A stretch of DNA of 64,000 bases from Blautia obeum ATCC 29174 (GTDB taxonomy: Bacteria; Bacillota; Clostridia; Lachnospirales; Lachnospiraceae): assembly GCF_025147765.1 (NCBI RefSeq), contig NZ_CP102265.1:2765001-2829000 (forward strand). The letters run 5' to 3'. The translations under genes and the position numbers were made by a program. Positions 1 through 8,681 of this stretch are shown here, piece after piece; position 1 is the first letter of the stretch, and each line of letters begins with the position of its first letter. The notes beneath the pieces were generated by a model. That model saw only the letters and a program-made list of their open reading frames with translations, ran no database searches and was not told where the DNA came from.

Positions 1-564
1 TTTTAATTTATCAACCAGTGTGTAAAGTTTTTCGGATTCGGATCTTGTCAGTGCTGCAGTAGGCTCATCAAGAATGATGATTCTTGCATTGGTGGACATT
101 GCTTTTGCAATCTCTACCATCTGCTGCTGAGCAACACTTAAGGTACCCATTTCTGCTGTTGCATCAAAATCTGCATCCAGCTGTTTCAGAAGTTTGTTTG
201 CTTCTGTGTTCATGGCTTTCCACTGGATCATTCTGTTTTTGATGATCTCATGTCCCATGAAAATATTTTCTGCAACGGTCAGATGCGGATAAGATGTCGG
301 ATGCTGATATACGGCTGCGATACCTGCGGCCTGTGCATCTTTCGGTCCTTTGAAATCCACCTTCTGTCCATTTAAGAACATCTCGCCTTCTTCTGCCTTA
401 TGTACACCGGTAATTACTTTAATAAATGTAGATTTACCAGCACCGTTTTCACCCATAAGTGCGTGAACTTCGCCAGGTTTTAACTGGAACTGTACATTGT
501 TCAGTGCCTTAACGCCCGGGAAAATCTTTGTTATGCCTTTAAGTTCAAGAACATATTCAGACAC
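1..564 (-). CDS. Sugar ABC transporter ATP-binding protein, N-terminal part (3' end outside window)
   Basis: The first 188 codons of a carbohydrate ABC ATPase (RbsA/MglA/XylG class, CUT2 family), which powers sugar import at the inner face of the membrane. A GTG start at 564 follows a strong AGGGAGG site. Translated by eye it shows Walker A GENGAGKST, a Q-loop region (AVYQHPTSY), a signature-like LSVAQQQMVEIAKA and Walker B IIILDEPTAAL. Family members are usually about 500 residues with two ATPase halves, so only the first half is visible. The rest and any permease lie beyond base 1. Substrate cannot be told. It is divergent from the surface-polymer operon. Confidence 0.93.
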   Translation of the reverse strand, partial: MSEYVLELKGITKIFPGVKALNNVQFQLKPGEVHALMGENGAGKSTFIKVITGVHKAEEGEMFLNGQKVDFKGPKDAQAAGIAAVYQHPTSYPHLTVAENIFMGHEIIKNRMIQWKAMNTEANKLLKQLDADFDATAEMGTLSVAQQQMVEIAKAMSTNARIIILDEPTAALTRSESEKLYTLVDKLK

Positions 565-597
565 GGCTCTTTCCTCCCTTTTCTTAAATCTGTTATT

Positions 598-684
598 ATT
601 ATAACAATAAAACTTTCTATCCAAAACAGGAAAATATTTCGAATCGGGGTAAAATATTTTCCTGTTAATGGGTAATATTTTCCA
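598..684 (-). promoter_or_regulatory. Operator-like 15-bp inverted repeat with a third half-site, upstream of the ABC ATPase gene
   Basis: Arms at 625-639 and 652-666 are perfect reverse complements of 15 bp separated by 12 bp. A further partial half-site (AATATTTTCC) lies at 673-682. On the minus strand a TATAAT hexamer (603-598) stands 17 bp from a poor -35 (TTTTGG, 626-621), so the dyad touches the -35 and extends upstream. This is the layout of a repressor or activator site for the leftward transporter. The protein that binds is unknown. Confidence 0.5.
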
Positions 685-744
685 GTTATCTTCCCAAAAC
701 AGGCACTGTCATTAGTAACTGTTCACAGCAAGCGTTCCATGACA

Positions 745-773
745 TTGACATGAGTTTTTGCATTTGTTATAGT
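745..773 (+). promoter_or_regulatory. Sigma-70-type promoter for the surface-polymer operon
   Basis: TTGACA (745-750), a 17-bp spacer and TATAGT (768-773), followed 37 bp later by the ATG at 811. A perfect -35 with a near-consensus -10 at ideal spacing. Confidence 0.7.
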
Positions 774-810
774 TACTATATATTTATTACTGAAGGGAAT
801 TCGTGCAAAA

Positions 811-3219
811 ATGAGCTTTCTTGGCAAAGTAAAAAAGAAACTGCGAAACGGCAGCTGGTATCCTTTTTACAATACATTCTATGAAAAAAATAATCTGGAT
901 CCCCATATGATCCTGCTGGAATCCAGAAGTGGCAAAGCTCTGGAGAGTAATATTCTTTCCTTATTAAAAGAGCTCTGTCAGGAACCCTATCGCAGTTTCA
1001 CACTTGTACTGTCTGTCCATCGTGACTCTGAAAATGAAATAAAAGAGAAACTCCAGAAGAACTCCATTCAGGGAGTTCATTTTGTGCGTACCGGTTCTGT
1101 TGCTTATTACCACGCCCTCAGCCGTGCCGGCTATCTTGTGAATGATACCTCGTTCCCGGGACGCTTTATAAAAAAGGAAGGTCAGATTTACCTGAATACC
1201 TGGCATGGCACGCCTCTTAAGAAGATGGGACGTGACAATCGTCCTGAGATGGTAACCATGGGAAATGTACAGCGGAATCTGCTGGATTCTGACTATCTGG
1301 TATTTCCAAACCAGTTTATGGAAGAAAAAATGTCCGGAGCCTATATGCTGGACAGTCTGTACCGCGGAACCGTTCTTCGCGAGGGTTACCCACGTAACGA
1401 TATCTTTCGTCAGCCGGCAAATCTCCACTTAAAAGAGCAGGTCGGTCTGCAGGGCAAAAAACTGCTTGCCTACCTTCCGACTTTCCGTGGTAATTTTAAT
1501 GCTCTGGACGATCAGGGATATATGCAAACGCTCTCTCAAAATCTTTCTCTGTGGGATTCCCAGCTGAATGAGGATGAGATTCTTCTTATTAAATTGCATC
1601 CGTTCCTTCATGGTCTGGAAGATTTTTCCGGTTATCATCATATTCTGCCATTTCCGGCATCCTGGGATACTTATGAGGGATTGAGTGTCTGTGATACGCT
1701 AATCACGGATTATTCCAGCGTGTTTTATGATTATGCCAACTCCGGCAAAAAAATCATACTTTTTGCCTATGACCGCAAGGAATATGAAAGTTCCCGTGGT
1801 ATGTATGAAACAATCGATTCCTATCCTTTTGATTATACTGAAAAAGCAGAGGAGGTCATTCCATTTGCACACTGCTCCGGTGGCACACCGGACAATGCTT
1901 TTATGCAAAAATATGCCAGCTATGAAGACGGACACGGTGCCGAAAAGATCTGTCGTCAGGTCTTCCTTCATGAGGACTGCTGCCGCAAGTACCAATATCA
2001 TGGCAATGGTAAAAAAAATATTCTGATTTATGCAGGAGACCTGGATCTCAACGGTATCACAACTGTCCTGTATTCTCAGCTTCATGAACTGGATCTTACC
2101 CGTTATAATTATTTTATTTCTTTCCGTTCACTGTACGTAAAAGATCACCCGGAAAGGATGGAACGCCTCCCGGAAGGCGTCGGGATCTATCCACTGGCCA
2201 GTGAAATGAATATGGATCTGCTGACAATGGCTGTCCAGCTTCTGAAACTGAAAGGCCATACCGGTTCCTGGGCCGAACACAGACTGCATACCGCTTACAG
2301 ACGCGAATGGAAAAAACATTTCGGAAGTACTGAATTTGCCTGTGTAATTCATTATAACGGCTACGAAGCCTATACAACTTCACTTCTTGAAGAGGCTCCA
2401 TGCCCACGAAGTATCTGGATTCACAATGATATGGCAAGGGAAGTCCACTTGAAAGGCAATATGAACCCTTATCTTCTGAAAGAGGCATATCATACCTATG
2501 ATCACATTGTACCGGTGAGTGAAGATCTTATCCAGCCTGTTGTCAGTGAATTCGGTGCTGACCGTTCCAGAATCACGGCCATACACAACTGTCACGATTA
2601 TCAGAGTGTGCTGGAGCGAAGCCTTGCTCCCGTTGCATTCAATGAAGATACACTATCCAATGTTTCTCTGGAAACACTACAGTCTGTACTTGATTCTGAC
2701 GCTCCAAAATTTATCAGCATCGGTCGTTTTTCACCTGAGAAGGGACACAAACGACTTCTGGATGCTTTTGAACAATACTGGAAGGAGCACCCTGACACCT
2801 GGCTAATCATCATCGGCGGTGTTGGTAATCTCTACGATGAAACACTGGCTCATACCAGGGCTCTGCGCGCATCCGATCATATTATCCTGATCCGTGCAGT
2901 CACCAATCCTATGCCCATTCTGAAACGCTGTGATCTGTTCCTTCTTTCTTCCTATTATGAAGGACAGGGAATCGTTCTTATGGAAGCGGCAACACTCGGT
3001 ATCCCTGTAATGGCCTGCGACGTAAGCGGATGTCACAGTTTTCTGAAAAAATACGGCGGGCTTTTGCTCGAAGATTCAGAAGCCGGACTCCTGCACGGCA
3101 TGCAGTTATTCGCAGAAGGAAAAGTTCTCCCACTGCATATCGATGCCGAATGCATTAACCGTACCTCAGCCGCCCAGGTAGAGGCTTTAATTGCCGGTGA
3201 TATCTCGTCCAAAAACTGA
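811..3219 (+). CDS. Bifunctional surface-polymer transferase: CDP-glycerol glycerophosphotransferase domain fused to a GT4 glycosyltransferase
   Basis: An 802-residue cytoplasmic or membrane-associated enzyme for a teichoic-acid-like or related cell-surface polymer. Residues about 1-390 resemble the TagB/TagF glycerophosphotransferase family: LNTWHGTPLKKMG near 130, LPTFRGN near 224, LIKLHPF, and LITDYSSVFYDYANSGKK near 296. Residues about 400-800 form a GT-B glycosyltransferase (GT4-like) with FISIGRFSPEKGHKRLLDAF and the nucleotide-sugar-binding stretch SSYYEGQGIVLMEAATLG. Single-domain members are usually about 400 residues each, so this is a true fusion. The start is ATG 811 after GAAGGGAATT. 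The next gene follows 12 bp downstream. The polymer and sugar donor are not identifiable. Confidence 0.88.
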   Translation: MSFLGKVKKKLRNGSWYPFYNTFYEKNNLDPHMILLESRSGKALESNILSLLKELCQEPYRSFTLVLSVHRDSENEIKEKLQKNSIQGVHFVRTGSVAYYHALSRAGYLVNDTSFPGRFIKKEGQIYLNTWHGTPLKKMGRDNRPEMVTMGNVQRNLLDSDYLVFPNQFMEEKMSGAYMLDSLYRGTVLREGYPRNDIFRQPANLHLKEQVGLQGKKLLAYLPTFRGNFNALDDQGYMQTLSQNLSLWDSQLNEDEILLIKLHPFLHGLEDFSGYHHILPFPASWDTYEGLSVCDTLITDYSSVFYDYANSGKKIILFAYDRKEYESSRGMYETIDSYPFDYTEKAEEVIPFAHCSGGTPDNAFMQKYASYEDGHGAEKICRQVFLHEDCCRKYQYHGNGKKNILIYAGDLDLNGITTVLYSQLHELDLTRYNYFISFRSLYVKDHPERMERLPEGVGIYPLASEMNMDLLTMAVQLLKLKGHTGSWAEHRLHTAYRREWKKHFGSTEFACVIHYNGYEAYTTSLLEEAPCPRSIWIHNDMAREVHLKGNMNPYLLKEAYHTYDHIVPVSEDLIQPVVSEFGADRSRITAIHNCHDYQSVLERSLAPVAFNEDTLSNVSLETLQSVLDSDAPKFISIGRFSPEKGHKRLLDAFEQYWKEHPDTWLIIIGGVGNLYDETLAHTRALRASDHIILIRAVTNPMPILKRCDLFLLSSYYEGQGIVLMEAATLGIPVMACDVSGCHSFLKKYGGLLLEDSEAGLLHGMQLFAEGKVLPLHIDAECINRTSAAQVEALIAGDISSKN

Positions 3220-3231
3220 AAGGAACTTTTT

Positions 3232-3981
3232 ATGACAACAAATAAACCTCTGATTTCAGTTATCATGCCCGTCTATAATGGTGGCTTTACCATCCGACAG
3301 GCAGTGGAATCTGTTTTCTGCCAGAATATTCCTCTGGAACTGCTGGTCATTGACGACGGTTCCACGGACCAGACTTCAGAAGTACTGTCCGTTTACCGGA
3401 ATCGTCCAGATTTCCATTATCTGAAAAATCCACATAATATTGGAGCTGCAGCCTCCCGTAACCGGGGGGTTCAGGAAGCTCACGGACAGTATGTCGCATT
3501 CCTTGACGCAGATGACTGGTGGGAAAACGGCAAACTGCAGATTCAGCTGGATACTCTTCACGAAACAGGTCGTGTACTCTGTTCTACCGGAAGAGAACTT
3601 ATGAACTACGATGGAACTCCTACCGGCAAATATATCCCGGTGAAGGAAACAGTCTCTTACAGGGATCTTCTGAAACATAACAGTATCAACTGTTCTTCTG
3701 TTCTCCTGTTGAGAGATGTCGCTGCTGAATTCCCGATGGAACACGATGACAGCCACGAAGACTACCTTACATGGCTTAAGATTTTGCGCAAATACGGTCC
3801 CGCTGCCGGTATTGACCGCCCGCTTCTTAAATATCGTATGAGCAAAACCAGCAAATCCGGAGACAAAAAGAAATCTGCCATTATGACTTATAAAGTATAT
3901 CGTTATATGGGCTACAGCCACATGCGCTGTATTCTGTATTTTATTTCCTATGCCATACATGGATTCTGGAAATACCGCTGA
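3232..3981 (+). CDS. Family 2 glycosyltransferase
   Basis: A 249-residue GT-A glycosyltransferase. It opens with the typical ISVIMPVYNGGFTIRQAVES strand-loop and carries LLVIDDGSTDQT and FLDADDWW, the DXD-type metal and nucleotide site near residue 93. It is somewhat short for the family and has no membrane segment beyond a weakly hydrophobic C-terminus. It sits between two CDP-glycerol transferases with gaps of 12 and 36 bp, so it probably adds a sugar to the same surface polymer. Donor and acceptor are unknown. RBS AAAGGAAC precedes the ATG. Confidence 0.9.
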   Translation: MTTNKPLISVIMPVYNGGFTIRQAVESVFCQNIPLELLVIDDGSTDQTSEVLSVYRNRPDFHYLKNPHNIGAAASRNRGVQEAHGQYVAFLDADDWWENGKLQIQLDTLHETGRVLCSTGRELMNYDGTPTGKYIPVKETVSYRDLLKHNSINCSSVLLLRDVAAEFPMEHDDSHEDYLTWLKILRKYGPAAGIDRPLLKYRMSKTSKSGDKKKSAIMTYKVYRYMGYSHMRCILYFISYAIHGFWKYR

Positions 3982-4017
3982 TACTGTATCATTTTAACTG
4001 GAAAGGACATAGCAACC

Positions 4018-5166
4018 ATGGGAAAAGCCAAAAATCTGCTGTTCACAGCATGCCTGGAGCATTTTGGACAGATTCGTCCAGATTCTCATATCTGGCTGTT
4101 TTCTTCTACAGATAACAGTCATTACAATTATAATTCCCGTTATCTTTTTGAATACGTAAAAGAAAATCTTCCGGAGATCACCCCTCTTTTCGTGATCAAT
4201 GATCCGGAGCTTCGAAATAGTCTTTCCTCTAAATATGGAAAACAGTATTTTATCGAAACAGAAAGTATACAGGGTATTCGTCAGGCACTGTCAGCCGGTG
4301 TATGGTTTACATCTGCCGGGCTTCCTGCCTATGGGACCGGTCTTCACAAAAAGAGACTGATCATTAATCTCTGGCATGGTGTTCCACTGAAAAAAATTGC
4401 TCTTCTGGATCCTAATCTCAAAAAAGCAGCACGTATTTATTTCAAAAAGATTTTCTCTGAAAACTATACCTGTATCCTGACAACCTCTCATGAACTGATT
4501 CCCCTTATGGCCAGAAGTTTTGCTGTTTCTGAAGACAAAATCAAGGTCTGGGGACAGCCGCGAAACGATGGACTGTTCCAAAAAAATGACTGCCGTGAAA
4601 TTTTAGGCCAACTGTTTCCGGATCTTCCGGAATATACAAAGACTGTGCTTTATGCCCCAACTTTCCGCGATTATGGACAGGTTCAGCTGTTTCCGTTTAA
4701 AGATTTTGATCAGAAACAGCTGGAGGCATTTCTTGATGAAAAGAACATGTTGCTTTTTATACGGACTCATGTTGCCGAACAGGGTTCTGCTGCTCCATAT
4801 CTTGGAAAAAGAATTCGTTTTCTTGGAAATGAACAGGCTGAAGATGTCACCGGTATTCTGAATATCTTTGACTGCCTGATCACCGATTATTCCAGTATTT
4901 ACATTGATTATCTTCTCACTGACAAACCAATGATATTTCTTCCGTACGACCGTCAGCAGTACCTTGACGGACGCGGCATGAATTTTGATTATGATGACGT
5001 AACCCCTGGTCCGAAGCCTGAGACATTCAATGACTTTCTGGATGCCCTCTCTCCAAAAGAGGATTTCTGGAAATCTGAACGGACACGGGTAAACCGTCTT
5101 TTTAATGAAATTCAGCATCCCTGTGCTGCTGATATCTGTAACAAGGTTCTGAAAATGATTTGGTAA
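4018..5166 (+). CDS. CDP-glycerol:polyglycerol-phosphate glycerophosphotransferase family protein
   Basis: A 382-residue stand-alone TagB/TagF-type transferase, close to the family's usual catalytic-domain length. Diagnostic motifs in order: LIINLWHGVPLKKIALLDP near residue 115, APTFRDYGQ near 216, FIRTHVAEQ near 248 and CLITDYSSIYIDYLLTDKP near 288. These form the CDP-glycerol site. It resembles the N-terminal half of the 802-residue protein upstream, so the operon carries two such domains, perhaps a priming and a polymerising or decorating step. Whether glycerol phosphate or another polyol phosphate is moved cannot be told from sequence. Confidence 0.9.
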   Translation: MGKAKNLLFTACLEHFGQIRPDSHIWLFSSTDNSHYNYNSRYLFEYVKENLPEITPLFVINDPELRNSLSSKYGKQYFIETESIQGIRQALSAGVWFTSAGLPAYGTGLHKKRLIINLWHGVPLKKIALLDPNLKKAARIYFKKIFSENYTCILTTSHELIPLMARSFAVSEDKIKVWGQPRNDGLFQKNDCREILGQLFPDLPEYTKTVLYAPTFRDYGQVQLFPFKDFDQKQLEAFLDEKNMLLFIRTHVAEQGSAAPYLGKRIRFLGNEQAEDVTGILNIFDCLITDYSSIYIDYLLTDKPMIFLPYDRQQYLDGRGMNFDYDDVTPGPKPETFNDFLDALSPKEDFWKSERTRVNRLFNEIQHPCAADICNKVLKMIW

Positions 5167-5203
5167 CTTTAATCTTTACTGCACCAATACTAAGGAGAAT
5201 CAT

Positions 5204-6760
5204 ATGAAATTACTGATCGTAGATGATGAAGAGCTTACCCGCACTGGTGTGATCACTTCGCTGGACTGGGCTTCTCTTGGCATAGATGAAGTCCTGCAGG
5301 CAGATGATGGTGTGCACGGTCTTGAAACAGCACGGCTCTGCAAGCCGGAAATCATTCTGTGTGATGTGCGTATGCCCCGCATGGATGGTATTTCCATGCT
5401 GGAACGTCTGGAAAAGTTTCTTCCTGATACTGTTCCGATCTTCATGAGCGGATACTCAGATAAAGAATATCTGAAGGCGGCTATCAAATTAAAAGCAGTC
5501 AACTATATTGAAAAGCCTTTTTCTATTTCAGAAATCGAAACTGCCATCCGCGAAGCCCGTGAACTTTACACCCAAAAAGTCCATTCCCGCAGAGGCGAGA
5601 CACTGCATTCAATGGAAACTGCTTCCCGTCTGGCACTGCAGCTGACTCTTCCCTACGGAGGCAACAGCCAGATCATAGAGCAGCTCTCATCTGAACTTGG
5701 GCTTACTATGAATGCATCCACTTACTTTACTTCTTTTATCGTAAAAACGGATCTGTTTCTGGATGCATCCATTCCATCCATGACTGATTTTTATCAGGAA
5801 TTCCAGGATTTTCTGGAACCATTTCATATGAAATGCATTTATCTCGAAAAGAAAATGCAGTATCTTGTTTATTTTCTGTTTTCACAGAATGAGCCAGCCA
5901 GCAGACAGTTGCAGTCAGTGAATACTTACCTTTGCAGTCATTTTGCAGAGATCGGACATTATTCTATGGCATGTGGTGATACAGTATACGGCCTTTCAAA
6001 AGCCTATCAGACCTATACTTCTGCTGTTATTCTGTTACAGAGCAGTTATTTTTTTCCAGAAAATACGCTACTGACTTCTGCCCAGCCAGACGAAAGTCCG
6101 GATGTACAGAGTAATATTTTTTCAGACTCGCCGGCGGCGGCTTTTGCAGATGCATTATCCAGGCTGGATCAGATCTCCGCTGAAACTATTCTTCAGAAAC
6201 TGTATACTACTTTTTATAAAAATCATCGTTTTCTGCAGAATCCGGTCAAAGATCTTTATTACAAACTTTTTTTATGCCTAGAAGATGCCCGCCACCAACA
6301 GAAGATTGCCGGTTCCGGAAATGTTGAAAGTATCGCCGAAACAATTGATGACTGTTTCACATTTCCGGAGCTTCATCAGACCCTGATCACCAAAACAAAA
6401 GAATATTTCACGAAAGCCGAAACAACTTCTCAGGAAAATCCGACTATTTTTCTGATCAAAGACTACATCAGTAAGAATTATATGAACGAAACTCTTTCTG
6501 TAAAGGATATCAGTTCCCATGTGTTTCTTTCTACTTCGTATGTATGCACATTCTTTAAAAGCGAGACCGGGCAGACGCTGAATCAGTATATAACAGAATA
6601 TCGTATGGAAAAAGCCAAACAGCTTCTGAAAGATGCACGTTTTAAAATCACAGACATATCTTCCAGGGTTGGCTACAGTGACGGTAACTATTTTGGAAAG
6701 AGCTTCAAAAAATACAGTGGGCTTTCTCCTTCTGAATACAGGGAGCAGAATTTGAAATGA
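5204..6760 (+). CDS. YesN-type response regulator (receiver + AraC-type DNA-binding domain)
   Basis: A 518-residue response regulator. The receiver covers about 1-125, with acidic pocket VDDEE at 7-11, phospho-acceptor Asp54 in ILCDVRMPRMDG, and the switch Lys in NYIEKPFS. A variable middle of about 260 residues links to a C-terminal AraC/XylS domain (about 415-518) with two helix-turn-helix units; IKDYISKNYMNETLSVKDIS begins the first and ITDISSRVGYSDGNYFGKSF is the second. RBS AAGGAG precedes ATG 5204. Its stop overlaps the kinase start by 4 bp. The 37-bp gap from the polymer genes suggests they share a transcript. Confidence 0.92.
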   Translation: MKLLIVDDEELTRTGVITSLDWASLGIDEVLQADDGVHGLETARLCKPEIILCDVRMPRMDGISMLERLEKFLPDTVPIFMSGYSDKEYLKAAIKLKAVNYIEKPFSISEIETAIREARELYTQKVHSRRGETLHSMETASRLALQLTLPYGGNSQIIEQLSSELGLTMNASTYFTSFIVKTDLFLDASIPSMTDFYQEFQDFLEPFHMKCIYLEKKMQYLVYFLFSQNEPASRQLQSVNTYLCSHFAEIGHYSMACGDTVYGLSKAYQTYTSAVILLQSSYFFPENTLLTSAQPDESPDVQSNIFSDSPAAAFADALSRLDQISAETILQKLYTTFYKNHRFLQNPVKDLYYKLFLCLEDARHQQKIAGSGNVESIAETIDDCFTFPELHQTLITKTKEYFTKAETTSQENPTIFLIKDYISKNYMNETLSVKDISSHVFLSTSYVCTFFKSETGQTLNQYITEYRMEKAKQLLKDARFKITDISSRVGYSDGNYFGKSFKKYSGLSPSEYREQNLK

Positions 6761-8613
6761 ATAATATTATAAAAAAATGCCGGCAGTCTTATGGTGACAT
6801 GAAGTTGAGTTACAAATTTACACTTGTACTGCTGCTCACTGCAACTGTACCTGTTGTAATGATGGCCTGCTTCTTCTATGGAAAACTTTATGACATGGTT
6901 GTTTCCTACACGATCCGCCAGGAACAGGATACTTCCGCCCAGACAGCTCCTTACATAGAAGATCTTGTACAGCAGATCATTGATGCCCATGACGGAATCA
7001 CTGATCAGGAATTTTTTCAGATTCTGTTCCACCAGCCTGTTAACTCACCATTTCAGATGTTTCTGGATACAAACGATGCACAGTATTTCCATGAATATGT
7101 AGAAAATCTGATTGATTCTGATATGATCTCCGGTTTACAAATCTATATGGATTTTCCACCGCAATCTGTACGACTTTTCAGTGATGATCTTACGAAAGAT
7201 TATTTTTCACCTATGAGCAAAGCTCGTGGTACCTACTGGTACGGTATCTTTCAGGGTACACAGCAGTCCTCCCTGTTCTGTCCTGCTTTCTATCTTGGTG
7301 AACGCGAGAAAAAAAAATACGGAGATCTTGCATATATTACTTCCACGACCTTTTATTATCAGGGAAAAGCCCGTCAGGCTTACATCGCCCTTTACAGTTC
7401 TTCAGATTATCTCTCAGATATGTTGAAAGATAATCTGACGATTGACGGAAGTGTTTCTTACATCATCAATGATCGAAATGCCGTGGTCGCATCCTCCGAT
7501 ATATCCCTTTCGGGTATCTATCTGTTGGATTACGATACAATTGAGGAATCTTTTATGTCCTCCAACAACTTCATTGAACGGAATATTTTGGATACTACCG
7601 TGTATGCCGGCTTCTATAACATCAAACAGCCCGAATGGTTTATGGTTACTGTCCTGCCTTCTGGTCCACTGATTCATCAGAGTAATGCCATCATGGTTCA
7701 GTATGTCCTGATGTATCTTGGTTTTCTGGTATTCGCCCTGGTTCTTGCACATTTTATGTCACACTCGATCACGAACCGAATCTCCTCTGTCATACATCAG
7801 ATGAGTAAGGTACGTAAAGGAACCTTAAGTCCTATGGACAGTCCGGAATACCATGATGAGATCGGTGATCTTATTGATACTTACAACTATATGACGCGTA
7901 AGATGGATCAGCTTATGACTGATCAGGCTAAAGCTGCAGAAGAACTTCGAATCGCTGAATTTCGTTCTCTTCAGGCCCAGATCAATCCACATTTTCTTTA
8001 TAATACCATGGATATGATCAACTGGCTGGCGCAGCAGGGACGGACAGATGAAGTTTCCCGCGCCGTTCAGAGTCTCTCCCGCTTTTATAAGTTGACTTTA
8101 AGCCGCAAACAGAGCATCAGCACGATTTACAGAGAAGCAGAACACGTTTCCATCTACCTGCAGATACAGAATATGCGTTATCATGACAGCATTACCTTTG
8201 TATCCGACATTCCTGATGAACTCATGGAATATCAGATTCCTAAGCTGACTCTGCAGCCAATCATTGAGAATTCTGTACTGCACGGCATTCTGGAAACCGC
8301 TGATAAAACAGGAACTATTGTTCTTACCGGATGGATGGAAGATTCAGACATTGTTCTTCTGATATCTGATGACGGAATCGGAATTGCTGCGGAGCAACTT
8401 GCAACGATCCTGTCCGGTGAAGGTGCAAGTTCCTCCGGTGGCACAAATATAGCAGTGTACAATACACACCGCCGTCTTCAGATCCTGTATGGTTCTGATT
8501 ATGGACTCAGTTACACCAGCAATCCTGGCCAGGGAACAGAAGTTGAAATTCGTATACCTGCCCGAAAGCATTCTGCAACCCTTGATTCTATTCCTCCATT
8601 ATACAGAAAATAA
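6757..8613 (+). CDS. YesM-type sensor histidine kinase
   Basis: A 618-residue membrane kinase. One transmembrane helix near 22-44, an extracellular sensor region of about 260 residues (Cache-like by layout), a second helix near 312-335, then a HAMP linker with the MSHSITNRISSV junction. The phospho-acceptor His412 lies in the HisKA_7TM/YesM-class motif AQINPHFLYNTMDMINW, and the ATPase has LQPIIENSVLHG (N box), SDDGIGI (G1) and NPGQGTEVEIRIP (G2). It overlaps the regulator by ATGA. Ligand unknown; YesM relatives often sense glycans or cell-envelope cues. A terminator follows directly. Confidence 0.92.
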   Translation: MNNIIKKCRQSYGDMKLSYKFTLVLLLTATVPVVMMACFFYGKLYDMVVSYTIRQEQDTSAQTAPYIEDLVQQIIDAHDGITDQEFFQILFHQPVNSPFQMFLDTNDAQYFHEYVENLIDSDMISGLQIYMDFPPQSVRLFSDDLTKDYFSPMSKARGTYWYGIFQGTQQSSLFCPAFYLGEREKKKYGDLAYITSTTFYYQGKARQAYIALYSSSDYLSDMLKDNLTIDGSVSYIINDRNAVVASSDISLSGIYLLDYDTIEESFMSSNNFIERNILDTTVYAGFYNIKQPEWFMVTVLPSGPLIHQSNAIMVQYVLMYLGFLVFALVLAHFMSHSITNRISSVIHQMSKVRKGTLSPMDSPEYHDEIGDLIDTYNYMTRKMDQLMTDQAKAAEELRIAEFRSLQAQINPHFLYNTMDMINWLAQQGRTDEVSRAVQSLSRFYKLTLSRKQSISTIYREAEHVSIYLQIQNMRYHDSITFVSDIPDELMEYQIPKLTLQPIIENSVLHGILETADKTGTIVLTGWMEDSDIVLLISDDGIGIAAEQLATILSGEGASSSGGTNIAVYNTHRRLQILYGSDYGLSYTSNPGQGTEVEIRIPARKHSATLDSIPPLYRK

Positions 8614-8647
8614 AAAAAGAGACCGCTTTATGCGATCTCTTTTTTTG
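8612..8647. terminator. Bidirectional intrinsic terminator between the YesM gene and the leftward isomerase gene
   Basis: A-rich left arm AGAGACCGC, loop TTTAT, right arm GCGATCTCT with one mismatch, then a T-run. The A-run on the left lets it work for both converging transcripts. Confidence 0.75.
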
Positions 8648-8681
8648 AATATGAATATGTGTATAAAGTAGATGGCTTAAA

